64,000 bases of DNA from Candidatus Nanoarchaeia archaeon (lineage in GTDB: Archaea; Nanobdellota; Nanobdellia; SCGC-AAA011-G17; JAFCDX01). The notes under the pieces were generated by a model. It did no database searches and was not told where the DNA came from. It worked only from the letters and a program-made list of their open reading frames with translations. The stretch lies in NCBI GenBank assembly GCA_028716945.1, contig JAQUOT010000002.1, positions 62,001 through 126,000 on the forward strand, read 5' to 3'. The translations under genes and the position numbers were made by a program. Each line of letters begins with the position of its first letter. The first letter of the stretch is position 1. Of the stretch, positions 8,855 to 18,023 are shown in pieces.

Positions 8855-9526
8855 TTAAAGTTCTTTTTTAATTCCTTTGATTACGCCTGGAGCTATTCCT
8901 TTGAATGCTGCGCCAAAGCCTAATCCTATAGCAATTGCTATTCCTAATCCTAATGTTGCTACTATTACTAGGAATGTATTTTCAAGTATTGTTATGTCAA
9001 TACCAATTTGTTTTAGTGCAATCATTGCAACTAATAGAAGAACAACTACTTTAGCTATTCCTGCTACAAATCTCATTCCTTTCATCTTTGTATGTTCTCT
9101 TATTTTTATTTCAACATACAATGCTAATGCAACACCCGCTAGCAATATTACTACAGCTGCGATAACATTAGGTAACCACAATACGAATGATTTTAGTAAA
9201 TCACTTAGTGTTCCTAATTGTAACAAGTCTACAGCTACTTGGAAGAATATTATGAAAATATACCATTTCAATATTTCTCCTAGAAAGGCTGCAACATTTG
9301 TATGACCAATTGCTTTAGACAAAGCAGAGGAATATACCCATCTGTTTAATCCTAACTTTTCTAATAGTAATTTTAATGCATGTCCTATTAAAAAAGCCAC
9401 AAAATAGCCAACAATCAATATTATAATCGCTGCTAGTAATCCTGGTAAAACACTAACGAATGAATTCCATAGAGTCACTAATGGATCTAGAACGATAGAC
9501 GTTGCTGTACCTAAATTTTGTAACAC
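8855..9526 (-). CDS. Conserved TM-helix (mechanosensitive-like) membrane protein
   Basis: Repeated hydrophobic helices; VLPGLLAAIIILIVGYFVAFLIGHALKLLLEKLGLNRW. Confidence 0.7.
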   Translation of the reverse strand: MLQNLGTATSIVLDPLVTLWNSFVSVLPGLLAAIIILIVGYFVAFLIGHALKLLLEKLGLNRWVYSSALSKAIGHTNVAAFLGEILKWYIFIIFFQVAVDLLQLGTLSDLLKSFVLWLPNVIAAVVILLAGVALALYVEIKIREHTKMKGMRFVAGIAKVVVLLLVAMIALKQIGIDITILENTFLVIVATLGLGIAIAIGLGFGAAFKGIAPGVIKGIKKEL

Positions 9527-9673
9527 CCTTACACCTCCTTTTTACATCTTTTTTATAAATAAATGTCTAAGTAATATGTAAGATTTTTAATTTATAAAGC
9601 TTTCGATAGCATATTTTTGAAATAGTGATTACAATTACATAAACTTTATAAATAATTAAGCGTTTAGTACATT

Positions 9674-9757
9674 ATGCAAAATTCAACTGTATTAAAACAT
9701 TTAAAATGTAAGTATTTTACTTCAGTGTTTACAGCAGTTGCAATTAAATGCTGTTGA
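9674..9757 (+). CDS. Candidate leader micro-ORF, 27 aa
   Basis: MQNSTVLKHLKCKYFTSVFTAVAIKCC*, ~20 nt downstream of TATA box tttataaa (~9645). Confidence 0.3.
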   Translation: MQNSTVLKHLKCKYFTSVFTAVAIKCC

Positions 9758-9814
9758 TTAGGAATTCAAAATCTTGGTTCCTGAATGACAGCAAACTTCT
9801 GATTGTTTAGGAAC
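9731..9814 (+). promoter_or_regulatory. Candidate mutually exclusive hairpin leader (attenuator-like) upstream of Cys-rich ORF
   Basis: ACAGCA(9731-9736) / TGCTGT(9749-9754) / ACAGCA(9788-9793); AGGAA(9760-9764) / GGTTCCT(9776-9782) / AGGAACT(9809-9815). Confidence 0.35.
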
Positions 9815-9844
9815 TAAAGAATGAATTCTGGGAAATAAAAAAAG

Positions 9845-10153
9845 ATGAGAGAAATACAACCATGTGTAATATGTGATGAAGTGATAACTAATCCAATTTG
9901 CCTAGATTGTCTTGCTAGGGAAGTTGAATTTTGGCTCAGAGATCGTGACCCTAGTTTATTACCTGAAGTTAGAAAAATAAGACATGAATTAAATGTGTAT
10001 GACAACTTTCAAGAAACAAGCGAAACATGTATCAAATGTAAAATGGAAATGAATATTTGTCCACATTGTTATTGCACTAAAATCTTAAAGTTGTTTCAAA
10101 CTAAACACTCAGAATTAGTTGAACCTTTCAAGAAAGCATTCATTTCTTTTTAA
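9845..10153 (+). CDS. Small Cys-rich putative zinc-binding protein
   Basis: CVICDEV..CLDCL and CIKCKMEMNICPHCYC; multiple CxxC-type pairs. Confidence 0.6.
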   Translation: MREIQPCVICDEVITNPICLDCLAREVEFWLRDRDPSLLPEVRKIRHELNVYDNFQETSETCIKCKMEMNICPHCYCTKILKLFQTKHSELVEPFKKAFISF

Positions 10154-10160
10154 TTTTATT

Positions 10161-11711
10161 TTATTTAAACAAATTTGGATTATTTTCTTTGAAATCAATT
10201 AATTTATTATAAATAGGATAACAAGCTCTTGGTTTGAGTCCAGATACATCCATTTTAATTTTTCCATGTAATTTAACATATTCAGAAAGTGCTTCAAAAA
10301 ATATTTTTAAAGGTTTTACTGGATGACTGCCTATAGTTATTGGTGGATCATAACTAAATAATATTTCATTTGCTTTATCCCATCTTTTTCTAATTAAAAG
10401 ATCTGCAAACAAGAATCCTTTTAATTTATCTTGGGAATAGTTTGATCCTTTATCTGAATAGTTTAACATACCAACCAAATCATCTCCAGAAGGTCTTGCT
10501 CCTTGAGAAAAATAAATACTATACATTTCATTTCTTATTTTTCCATGCACTGAATCTGGAACATCTTTTCCAACTCTTAAATCCATCCAATTTTTGAAAA
10601 GTTTTAAATCAAATCTTTTCATAATCAAGATTTTTTCTTTTAGAGAGGTTACGTATTCTTCATACGCTTCTTTAGGAATATAATCTTTAACTAATGGTGA
10701 AACCTGAGAAAGATCTACCTCTTCATTCTCTTCAAATTCTTCCCAAGCCTTATTAATGTGTGGTTCTATATTTATTAAACAATCTTTACAGGTTTTGAAA
10801 ACTCTTTCCGAAAAATAATCTTCTCCATATTCCAATCCATTTTTAAACTCCCTTTCAAAATTTTCTCCTAATACTTTTTGTATTGCTTTAGAGTTTATTA
10901 TTCCTTTATTATCATTTACAAAATATCCCATTAACTTACTATAATCTTCTTCTTGTGCATCTTCAGAAGATCCTAAAACACGATCTAAGATTGGGGCTAA
11001 TAGTTTTCCACAAGTTTCATGTGCTTCTTCTCTTTTTTCTTCTTCGCAAGCTAATTTTCTGTATATAAAAGATTCTTGAACTAAATACCATCTAACATAC
11101 ATATCAAATTCCCCAATATCTAATCCAGTTAAGTCTATATCATTATCTAATTTTTCTGCTTCTTTAACTCCAGATTTAAAATCAAAATAAGAAAAGAAAT
11201 TTTCATAAAACATTATATTTACTAATTCTTTTGGAGCTGATCCTTTTATTTCTCCGCTTTTTTTAAGCATATCCCAAAACCCTATATTAACTGCCTCTCT
11301 TTTTTTATCTTCAGAAACAAATTTTGCTAACTCTTTTTTGCTTTCTAATATTTTCCACATATCAGAATATTTTACTATGCCTCCAGCAATTTGTTTTCCT
11401 TCTAAAATCTGTTCTGCCATTACTGTAACAGCTAATTCCAAATCTTTTTGAGATAAAGGATTTTCTTTACTTTTTATTAAATTTTTAGCTGCGCTATAAC
11501 TTCTCCAATAATATTCTCTAAGTAATTCATCCCAAACAATAAATTCATTTTCAACGTTGCAAGAAGGGTCATTTAATAATTTCTGTATATCAAAATAAAG
11601 ATAAAAATCTTTTTTATCCTTTAATTCAGGATGTTTTTCTATAACTTTTCCTATAAGGGCATCTCTTTTAGACTTGATTAATTCTAAATTTTCAGTAAAG
11701 ACCAACCCCAT
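10161..11711 (-). CDS. Hypothetical protein, 516 aa
   Basis: Long uninterrupted ORF; no family recognised. Confidence 0.6.
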   Translation of the reverse strand: MGLVFTENLELIKSKRDALIGKVIEKHPELKDKKDFYLYFDIQKLLNDPSCNVENEFIVWDELLREYYWRSYSAAKNLIKSKENPLSQKDLELAVTVMAEQILEGKQIAGGIVKYSDMWKILESKKELAKFVSEDKKREAVNIGFWDMLKKSGEIKGSAPKELVNIMFYENFFSYFDFKSGVKEAEKLDNDIDLTGLDIGEFDMYVRWYLVQESFIYRKLACEEEKREEAHETCGKLLAPILDRVLGSSEDAQEEDYSKLMGYFVNDNKGIINSKAIQKVLGENFEREFKNGLEYGEDYFSERVFKTCKDCLINIEPHINKAWEEFEENEEVDLSQVSPLVKDYIPKEAYEEYVTSLKEKILIMKRFDLKLFKNWMDLRVGKDVPDSVHGKIRNEMYSIYFSQGARPSGDDLVGMLNYSDKGSNYSQDKLKGFLFADLLIRKRWDKANEILFSYDPPITIGSHPVKPLKIFFEALSEYVKLHGKIKMDVSGLKPRACYPIYNKLIDFKENNPNLFK

Positions 11712-11798
11712 ATTAAGAAGATTAAAGAAGGTTTATTTAAATCTTTTTGAGATAATATATACACTTTATAGAATATAAATATTTAAAAACCTCTCAAA

Positions 11799-13013
11799 TC
11801 ATTTCTTTTTAGTTCTTTTTATTTCTTCTTCTATATCTATTATCCTATTAATTTTTGCTTCACGTTCTTTTCCGTAAATTCCACATTTTATTATAGGAAC
11901 ATTAAAAGCAACTGATAAATCTGCAATTGTACTATCCATAGTTTCTCCTGACCTATGTGAAATAACTGGATAAATTCTGTTTTCTTTTGCAAATTTGATT
12001 ATTTCTCTTGTTTTTACTATAGAACCAATTTGATTTGGTTTTACAATCAAAGAGGTAATAGCATTTTCTTTAATGGCTTTTTTTAATAACTCAATTTTTG
12101 TTGCAATTAAGTCATCTCCACATATTAAACAAGTTTTTCTTACTTTCTTAGTAATCTCTGCAAAACCTTTAAAGTCATTTTCTTCTAAAGGATCTTCTAC
12201 ATAACACAAATTATATTTTTCTATTAAATTAATCATATATTTTATTTGTTCTTTTCTTGTTAATTTTTTATTTCTATAAACATATTCTTTTCCATTATAA
12301 AAAGAATCTGCAGCAACATCTAATCCAATTCTTACTTCAAAATCTATAGTTTTATTATAATCAGTAACTACTTTTGTTAATACATCTAAAATTTCTTCAA
12401 TAGTTAATTCTGGGGACCAAGCACCTTCATCGGTCATTTTTGGCCTTGATAAATATTTTTTAATTTGTTTTTTAACTAATTTATGAATTTTATAATTTGC
12501 ATAAGCTGCTTTTGTAAAAGATTTACAATTTAAACTCAATAATAAAAATTCTTGAATTTCGGGAGCATTAGTTTTTTTAACGTGTGCTCCTCCACCAATT
12601 ATATTTCCTAAGGGCCTTGGTAACTTTTCTGTTCCAGGATTTAAATAACTCCAAATCTTTCCTTTTGAAAGCATTTTTAACAACGCAAATTCTAAAGCAA
12701 TTACAGTATTTCCACCAATTTTCTCCCATCTTTCTGTATCATCGTATTTTTTTAATATATTTTCAATTTTTTCAAAATCATTAAATTCATTTATTTCAAA
12801 ATCTTTTAATTCTTGATTTAATACATTATTTACAAATTCTACAGAAGTTTTTACTCCAGAACTTGGAAAATCCATAACTTCTTTTTTAGATTTAGAAGCG
12901 CCAGATGGTGCAGAAGCTTCTGCTTTTCCTATATCTGTTTTAATAAATATTTGAATTGTATCCTGGTTTCTTGAATTTGATATTTTCTTAGCTTTTATTT
13001 CTTTTATTTTCAT
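11799..13013 (-). CDS. eno: Enolase
   Basis: PRPLGNIIGGGAHVKKTNAPEIQEFLL, YVEDPLEENDF, CGDDL, IVKPNQIGS, VISHRSGETMDSTIADLSVA. Confidence 0.95.
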   Translation of the reverse strand: MKIKEIKAKKISNSRNQDTIQIFIKTDIGKAEASAPSGASKSKKEVMDFPSSGVKTSVEFVNNVLNQELKDFEINEFNDFEKIENILKKYDDTERWEKIGGNTVIALEFALLKMLSKGKIWSYLNPGTEKLPRPLGNIIGGGAHVKKTNAPEIQEFLLLSLNCKSFTKAAYANYKIHKLVKKQIKKYLSRPKMTDEGAWSPELTIEEILDVLTKVVTDYNKTIDFEVRIGLDVAADSFYNGKEYVYRNKKLTRKEQIKYMINLIEKYNLCYVEDPLEENDFKGFAEITKKVRKTCLICGDDLIATKIELLKKAIKENAITSLIVKPNQIGSIVKTREIIKFAKENRIYPVISHRSGETMDSTIADLSVAFNVPIIKCGIYGKEREAKINRIIDIEEEIKRTKKK

Positions 13014-13213
13014 TTTAGTTTATTTATTTTTTTTAATAAATCCTCAATTTGTTTATTGGTTAAGCCATGGGCTTTTGCTCCTTGCTCTAAAGTTTCTTGC
13101 ATAGCCACAGGACATCCTACACAATGTAATCCTATCTTAAACATCAATTCAGCAGCCTTTGGACATTTATCTAGAATCTCTCCAATAGCCATGTTTTTTG
13201 TTATTTTTACCAT
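13010..13213 (-). CDS. DUF1858-like protein
   Basis: ITKNMAIGEILDKCPKAAELMFKIGLHCVGCPVAMQETLEQGAKAHGL. Confidence 0.8.
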   Translation of the reverse strand: MVKITKNMAIGEILDKCPKAAELMFKIGLHCVGCPVAMQETLEQGAKAHGLTNKQIEDLLKKINKLK

Positions 13214-13214
13214 T

Positions 13215-13481
13215 TTAAACCTTTAACTTCTTTTCTCCATAAACTATATTTTTTTCTGCAAGTGATAGATATTCGAGGATATTTTCAATGCATCTTTCCC
13301 TTATCCTATCCAGTAAACATTTATCTGATAATTGGTTAATATTTCTTTCTACGCTTCCAAATGCATATTCAATAGTATTAATTGCCCCTACTAATCTTTT
13401 TTGATGTAATGGTTTAATAGATTCATATCTTTTTAGTAAGCGCCTATATTCTTCTTTTAAAGTTTCAAGATCTTCATCCAT
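13215..13481 (-). CDS. Hypothetical protein
   Basis: ORF packed between neighbours in operon. Confidence 0.5.
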   Translation of the reverse strand: MDEDLETLKEEYRRLLKRYESIKPLHQKRLVGAINTIEYAFGSVERNINQLSDKCLLDRIRERCIENILEYLSLAEKNIVYGEKKLKV

Positions 13482-13482
13482 T

Positions 13483-14466
13483 TTAAATCTTTAATTTCTT
13501 TATTAAATCTTCAGATGCTTTGTTAATATATATACTTTTCTCTAGTTTTTTACCATATTTTACAAGAACTAGATTATCTTGACAATCAGAGTATTTAGCA
13601 GTTAATGAAGCAGCTAATTCTATAGAATCTTTAGTTAATGGCCCTTGTAATATTGTTAAAGGAGAACCGTGCCCAGGAACTTCAAAAATATATTCATTTT
13701 TATTTTTTAATCTCATCAAAATTTTATTGTCTTTTTCATGTCTTCCAACAATTATTTTATTTTTTCCAAATCTAAAATGTCTTCCATATTTTAAAATTAA
13801 AAAGTCTTTAACTTCTATTTTTTTATTATATTTTAATAAATCTCTTACTTTGTCTGCGTAATTTATATCTGTTAGCTTACAACCACCAGCAGGACTTTTA
13901 TATTCTGTTAATTTTAATTTATTAGCAAGATCTAATTGGACATTTCTTCCTCTTCCCCTTATATTATACAAATGTATTCTTTCTACCAAAGATTCTTTTT
14001 CTGGTTTTGTTTTAACTAAATATTGTGCAGATAAAGGACGTAATAAAATTCCTTTTAATCCTGATTCTTTTTCTATTATATTAAGTGCTTTTCTGTGCTG
14101 ACTCATTGGTCTTTGTTCTAATACTTCTCCTGTTGCAATAAAATGAGCATTAATTTGTTTCATGTATTGTTTTGCTTTTTTTAACATATAAATTTTACAA
14201 TCAATGCAAGGATTGATGTTTTTTCCAAATCCATGTTTAGGTTTTTTTAATAATTTTAAATATTCTTTATCAATTTCAACTTGTTTTATAGGAATTTTAA
14301 TCTGTTTAGAAACTCTTTTAATTAATTCTCTATCTCCAAAAAAAGGACTGTAAAAATAAATGCCATAAACTTGAATATTTTGTTTTTTTAATAGAATTGC
14401 AGAAATTATACTATCTAATCCTCCTGAAATTAAAACTACTGCTTTAGCTTTTTTATTAACTGGCAT
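13483..14466 (-). CDS. PP-loop tRNA thiouridylase-like protein (ThiI/MnmA-like); start revised from 14511
   Basis: VLISGGLDSIISAILL PP-loop, NINPCIDCKIYMLKKA, HFIATGEVLEQRPMSQH; ATG at 14466 (MPVNKKAKA) reduces overlap with upstream gene. Confidence 0.8.
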   Translation of the reverse strand: MPVNKKAKAVVLISGGLDSIISAILLKKQNIQVYGIYFYSPFFGDRELIKRVSKQIKIPIKQVEIDKEYLKLLKKPKHGFGKNINPCIDCKIYMLKKAKQYMKQINAHFIATGEVLEQRPMSQHRKALNIIEKESGLKGILLRPLSAQYLVKTKPEKESLVERIHLYNIRGRGRNVQLDLANKLKLTEYKSPAGGCKLTDINYADKVRDLLKYNKKIEVKDFLILKYGRHFRFGKNKIIVGRHEKDNKILMRLKNKNEYIFEVPGHGSPLTILQGPLTKDSIELAASLTAKYSDCQDNLVLVKYGKKLEKSIYINKASEDLIKKLKI

Positions 14467-15278
14467 GTTTTGCACTCCTTTCCTGGTGTTGGTTCTGAAC
14501 AAATAATACAATAGTTTATTTTTTCATTCTTATATTGTTTTTGTAAACTAGGTAATATTTTAAAAAATGATTCAACAATGTTATTTACTTCTATTTCATA
14601 TTTAGGTATTAAAGTTCTTATAGATCTTCTATACGCTTTTGTTGAACAAGGGCAAGGTTCATAATTTACAGGGAAATTCATTAATTTAGAATATTTTCTT
14701 ATATCGTCTTCTTTACTGAAATATAAAGGTTTTACTCGGGGAATGAATTTTTTATTTTTTAATATTCCAGATATTGGACCTTGTTTAGCACTTAATTTTA
14801 TATTGCCTTTGAATTGATTCATTAATATTGTTTGAGCTTCATCATCTATATTATGTCCTGTTGCTAATTTAGTAAACTTTAATTTCCTAGCTAATTTATT
14901 CATCAAATATCTCCTTAAAATACCACAAATTGTACAGGAATTTAATTTTATATTCTTAGATTTTAAAATATCTCTTATATAACAGAAAGAAAAACCAAAT
15001 TCTTTTCTAAAATCAAAAACATTTATTTTTATTTTCTTCTCTTTGCAAAAATTCTTAATATTATTTAAATTAATATCAGAAAACTTTCCTATTTTCAAAT
15101 CTATAATCCCTGCTTGAACATTATAACCAAATTTCTTTAATAAATATAAGGTTGTTGTAGAATCTTTTCCACCAGAACAAGCAACTAAAATTTTATCTTT
15201 CTTATCAAATAATTTATATTTCTTTATAGTGTTTTTTACCTGTTCTTCAAAGTTTTTAATAAATTGTTTATCTTCCAT
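14436..15278 (-). CDS. TtuA/TtcA/Ncs6-family tRNA 2-thiolation protein
   Basis: ILVACSGGKDSTTTLYLL, CTICGILRRYLMNKLA, ATGHNIDDEAQTILMN, C-terminal CIICSEPTPGKECKTC. Confidence 0.88.
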   Translation of the reverse strand: MEDKQFIKNFEEQVKNTIKKYKLFDKKDKILVACSGGKDSTTTLYLLKKFGYNVQAGIIDLKIGKFSDINLNNIKNFCKEKKIKINVFDFRKEFGFSFCYIRDILKSKNIKLNSCTICGILRRYLMNKLARKLKFTKLATGHNIDDEAQTILMNQFKGNIKLSAKQGPISGILKNKKFIPRVKPLYFSKEDDIRKYSKLMNFPVNYEPCPCSTKAYRRSIRTLIPKYEIEVNNIVESFFKILPSLQKQYKNEKINYCIICSEPTPGKECKTCQLIKKLKQ

Positions 15279-15295
15279 TTCAAATCTCCAAGAAT

Positions 15296-15697
15296 TTACT
15301 TTAATTTTTTATTAAGTAAATTTTCTAATTTATCAATTATTTTTGATAAATATTCTTTTTTATTTTCTAAATAACTCTTTTCTATAGGTTTTCCTTCATA
15401 AGAGCTTTTATTCCTTTTTATTCTTAAGTCATCCATAATCTTAATTTCAGATTCTTCAAATTCCTTATATTTAGCTAATTCTTCTATTAATTCTTTATGA
15501 GCAAATTCTCCTATCGCTTTTAACCCGTCCAATAATAGTATGGCTGTTGCTAGTTCTTTTATAATTTCATAATAATTTTCTACTACAACTGTTGTAAATT
15601 TCTCTGGATCTGAGGATAAAACAAATTCTTTTCTAATTTTAATTAAATTAATTATAGAATTTACTTTTTCTTTGTCTGGAATTGTTTTTATTATCAT
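15296..15697 (-). CDS. HEPN-domain-like protein (partner of MNT)
   Basis: Helical protein with IKRNKSSYEG (degenerate RX4-HXY HEPN motif), immediately downstream of MNT gene. Confidence 0.6.
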   Translation of the reverse strand: MIIKTIPDKEKVNSIINLIKIRKEFVLSSDPEKFTTVVVENYYEIIKELATAILLLDGLKAIGEFAHKELIEELAKYKEFEESEIKIMDDLRIKRNKSSYEGKPIEKSYLENKKEYLSKIIDKLENLLNKKLK

Positions 15698-16222
15698 TTA
15701 AAATACCTTCCAATACCCTTTTAGGATTACCCCATTTATTAAATTATTTTTTAATTCTTTGGATATATTCTTTGTATCTTGTTCAAACATTAAGTGTATA
15801 TGCCTACCTATTTTCTTTTCAAAAGTTTTTAAATCTATTTCTTTTTCTTTACCTATAATAAAAATATCTATATCTGAATCTTCTGTAGATTCGCCTTTTG
15901 CGAAACTTCCATAAAGTATGATTGCCTCTGGAGATAAAGAATCCCATAGTTTATCTATTAAACCAGTCTCATTTAATTCATACAAAATACTTATTTTTTT
16001 GTATAGGATAAATTTTTCATTGTCTCTTATTGCTTTATAAAAAGGAATTCCTCTTTTTTCAAATTTTTTAATGAGTTCTTCTTTTTCAAATTCTTTTAAG
16101 TAATTTTTAACCGATAATGGAGGAATATCACTTAATCTGCTTAATTCCCTTAATCTAAATGTTTCTGTAGGGGAATCTAAAAATACCTTTAAAATTTTAT
16201 ATCTGTTATAATTTTTTAACAT
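15698..16222 (-). CDS. HTH-fused minimal nucleotidyltransferase (MNT)
   Basis: N-terminal winged helix (RLRELSRLSDIPPLSVKNYLKEFEKEELI), IILYGSFAKGESTEDSDIDIFI (GSX10DXD). Confidence 0.85.
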   Translation of the reverse strand: MLKNYNRYKILKVFLDSPTETFRLRELSRLSDIPPLSVKNYLKEFEKEELIKKFEKRGIPFYKAIRDNEKFILYKKISILYELNETGLIDKLWDSLSPEAIILYGSFAKGESTEDSDIDIFIIGKEKEIDLKTFEKKIGRHIHLMFEQDTKNISKELKNNLINGVILKGYWKVF

Positions 16223-16327
16223 ATGTAATAAATATATAACACTTGTTTAAATACTTTTCTATTCCTGGCCTTTTTCTTATGAGAATTAAATTTAAAAGAA
16301 AATTTATAAAACTTACTCATATCTAAT

Positions 16328-16789
16328 TTATGTTTTTGTAAATAATCTTTCTGCTAAATCAGGAATTCCTTTTGTTAATATAAAATCTATATCTTTAATT
16401 TTGAAATTAGATTTTCTTTTTGGATCAAGGATAATGCTATCAGTATACAAAGGTTCACTAAATATAGGACTATAATTAAGAAATCTAAAATCAATGATAA
16501 TTTTATCGAGTTTTTTATCTGGAATATTAACCCAAGAATGTTGCAATCTTTTTTCAAAAATTCCATTTTTTACAGAACTATTATAACCTTTATATTGCAT
16601 TCCTGCATTTATCAAAAAAGCCATTTCATGGCACCTTATTGGGGATAAATCAAATATATTCTTAAGAATTAATTCTCTTGCTTCTTCATAATCTTTCTTT
16701 AATTTTTCAATATCTATATTTGTAGCAACTCTTGATACGTATAAATTTACAGGTTGTATATATTTTAATTCTTTATTTATTGTTTCCAT
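16328..16789 (-). CDS. Hypothetical; possible transglutaminase-like cysteine hydrolase
   Basis: Order of RCHEMAFLINAG / QHSWVNI / IIDFR suggests Cys-His-Asp triad. Confidence 0.35.
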   Translation of the reverse strand: METINKELKYIQPVNLYVSRVATNIDIEKLKKDYEEARELILKNIFDLSPIRCHEMAFLINAGMQYKGYNSSVKNGIFEKRLQHSWVNIPDKKLDKIIIDFRFLNYSPIFSEPLYTDSIILDPKRKSNFKIKDIDFILTKGIPDLAERLFTKT

Positions 16790-16790
16790 T

Positions 16791-18023
16791 TTATTTTTTT
16801 AATTCTTTTACAAAGTAAGAAACTGCTTCAGGATAAACTTCCCAAGACCAAAGCCCTCTTAGTGGTGCATTTCTGAATTCTTTTTGATCTAGAATACCTT
16901 TTCCATGCTGTTGTTCTACGAAATCTTTCATTTTTTGGTAATGGAATCTTCCAAACGTGTGTCCCATATCACATAATGTTCCAAAAAAAGTTTTGTTATA
17001 TGCATATTTATAATATTGGCTTAAAGGATAATTTTTAGTTAGTTTTAATACCTCTTTAGCCCCATCAAACTTTCTTTCTTTTAATTCTTTGCTTTTTAAA
17101 AGAGAAAAAAACATCTGTTCATAACGATTACATGAATGAAATTTAATTAAATTTTTATATAATTCTAAATCTCCTTTTTCTACCTTTAATTTTTTTTCTA
17201 ATAATTTAAAACTTTCTTCTGCTCTTATCTCTGCTATTCCTTCAGCTACGGATTTTGTAGGAGTAATCGAATATATTATTTCTGAAAAATTTATAGAACT
17301 TGGCAATTCGCTAGAAAACATTTGATGTAATCCATGTCCTATTAATTCATGGAATATAGAATTATAGATATATACCGGATCCAAAATTGTTTTTCCATCT
17401 TTATTATAAAAGGTAAAATTGTTCAAGTATAAATTTAAAATTTTTGTTGCGGGTCTCCAGCTAGCACTAGCATTTTCATCAAAATGAGGTATAAATAAAA
17501 ATTTAAATTTAAAATCTTTAGGTAAAAATCCTTCTTCTACGCAATAATTAATTATATTCTTTTTTATAATAGGTAATTCTCTGTCTATAATATCTACGCT
17601 TTCTTTTGATCTCGCATCTACTCTTAGCAAATTTTTATTTTCTGTAGCTTCGCTGGTTTCCCAATATGCTTTCCAAGGTAAATCCTTTAAATTTTGTTCT
17701 AAGAAGGCCCAAGTTCCATCTCCAGCAATTTTATCAAAGAATTTTTCTGTAGATATTCTAAATTTTGGATTATTAAAATAGTTTATTATTAAATCTGTTA
17801 TAGTCAAATTTGACTTGATATTTTTCAGGATTAAACTGTCAAATTCTGAGTCTGGATTTATCCTGTTTGTTAAACTCAATAAATTGTTAAATTGTTTTTC
17901 ATATATTTCTTTACCATACAAATTTGTAAGATCTTTAGAGTATCTAACCATAAATTTATAAAATTCGGTTACTTTTTCATCTAATTTTTGTAAATCTTTA
18001 TTTATTATTTCCATTTTACTCAT
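16791..18023 (-). CDS. Putative zinc metallopeptidase (HExxH)
   Basis: NSIFHELIGHGLHQMF (HELIGH) followed by SVAEGIAEIRAEE. Confidence 0.65.
   Translation of the reverse strand: MSKMEIINKDLQKLDEKVTEFYKFMVRYSKDLTNLYGKEIYEKQFNNLLSLTNRINPDSEFDSLILKNIKSNLTITDLIINYFNNPKFRISTEKFFDKIAGDGTWAFLEQNLKDLPWKAYWETSEATENKNLLRVDARSKESVDIIDRELPIIKKNIINYCVEEGFLPKDFKFKFLFIPHFDENASASWRPATKILNLYLNNFTFYNKDGKTILDPVYIYNSIFHELIGHGLHQMFSSELPSSINFSEIIYSITPTKSVAEGIAEIRAEESFKLLEKKLKVEKGDLELYKNLIKFHSCNRYEQMFFSLLKSKELKERKFDGAKEVLKLTKNYPLSQYYKYAYNKTFFGTLCDMGHTFGRFHYQKMKDFVEQQHGKGILDQKEFRNAPLRGLWSWEVYPEAVSYFVKELKK

Noticed and set aside
8877-9305. ORF on + strand antisense to 8855..9526
   Set aside because: Low-complexity Asn/Ala/Ile translation mirrored from a membrane protein gene; no start context; opposite strand is convincing
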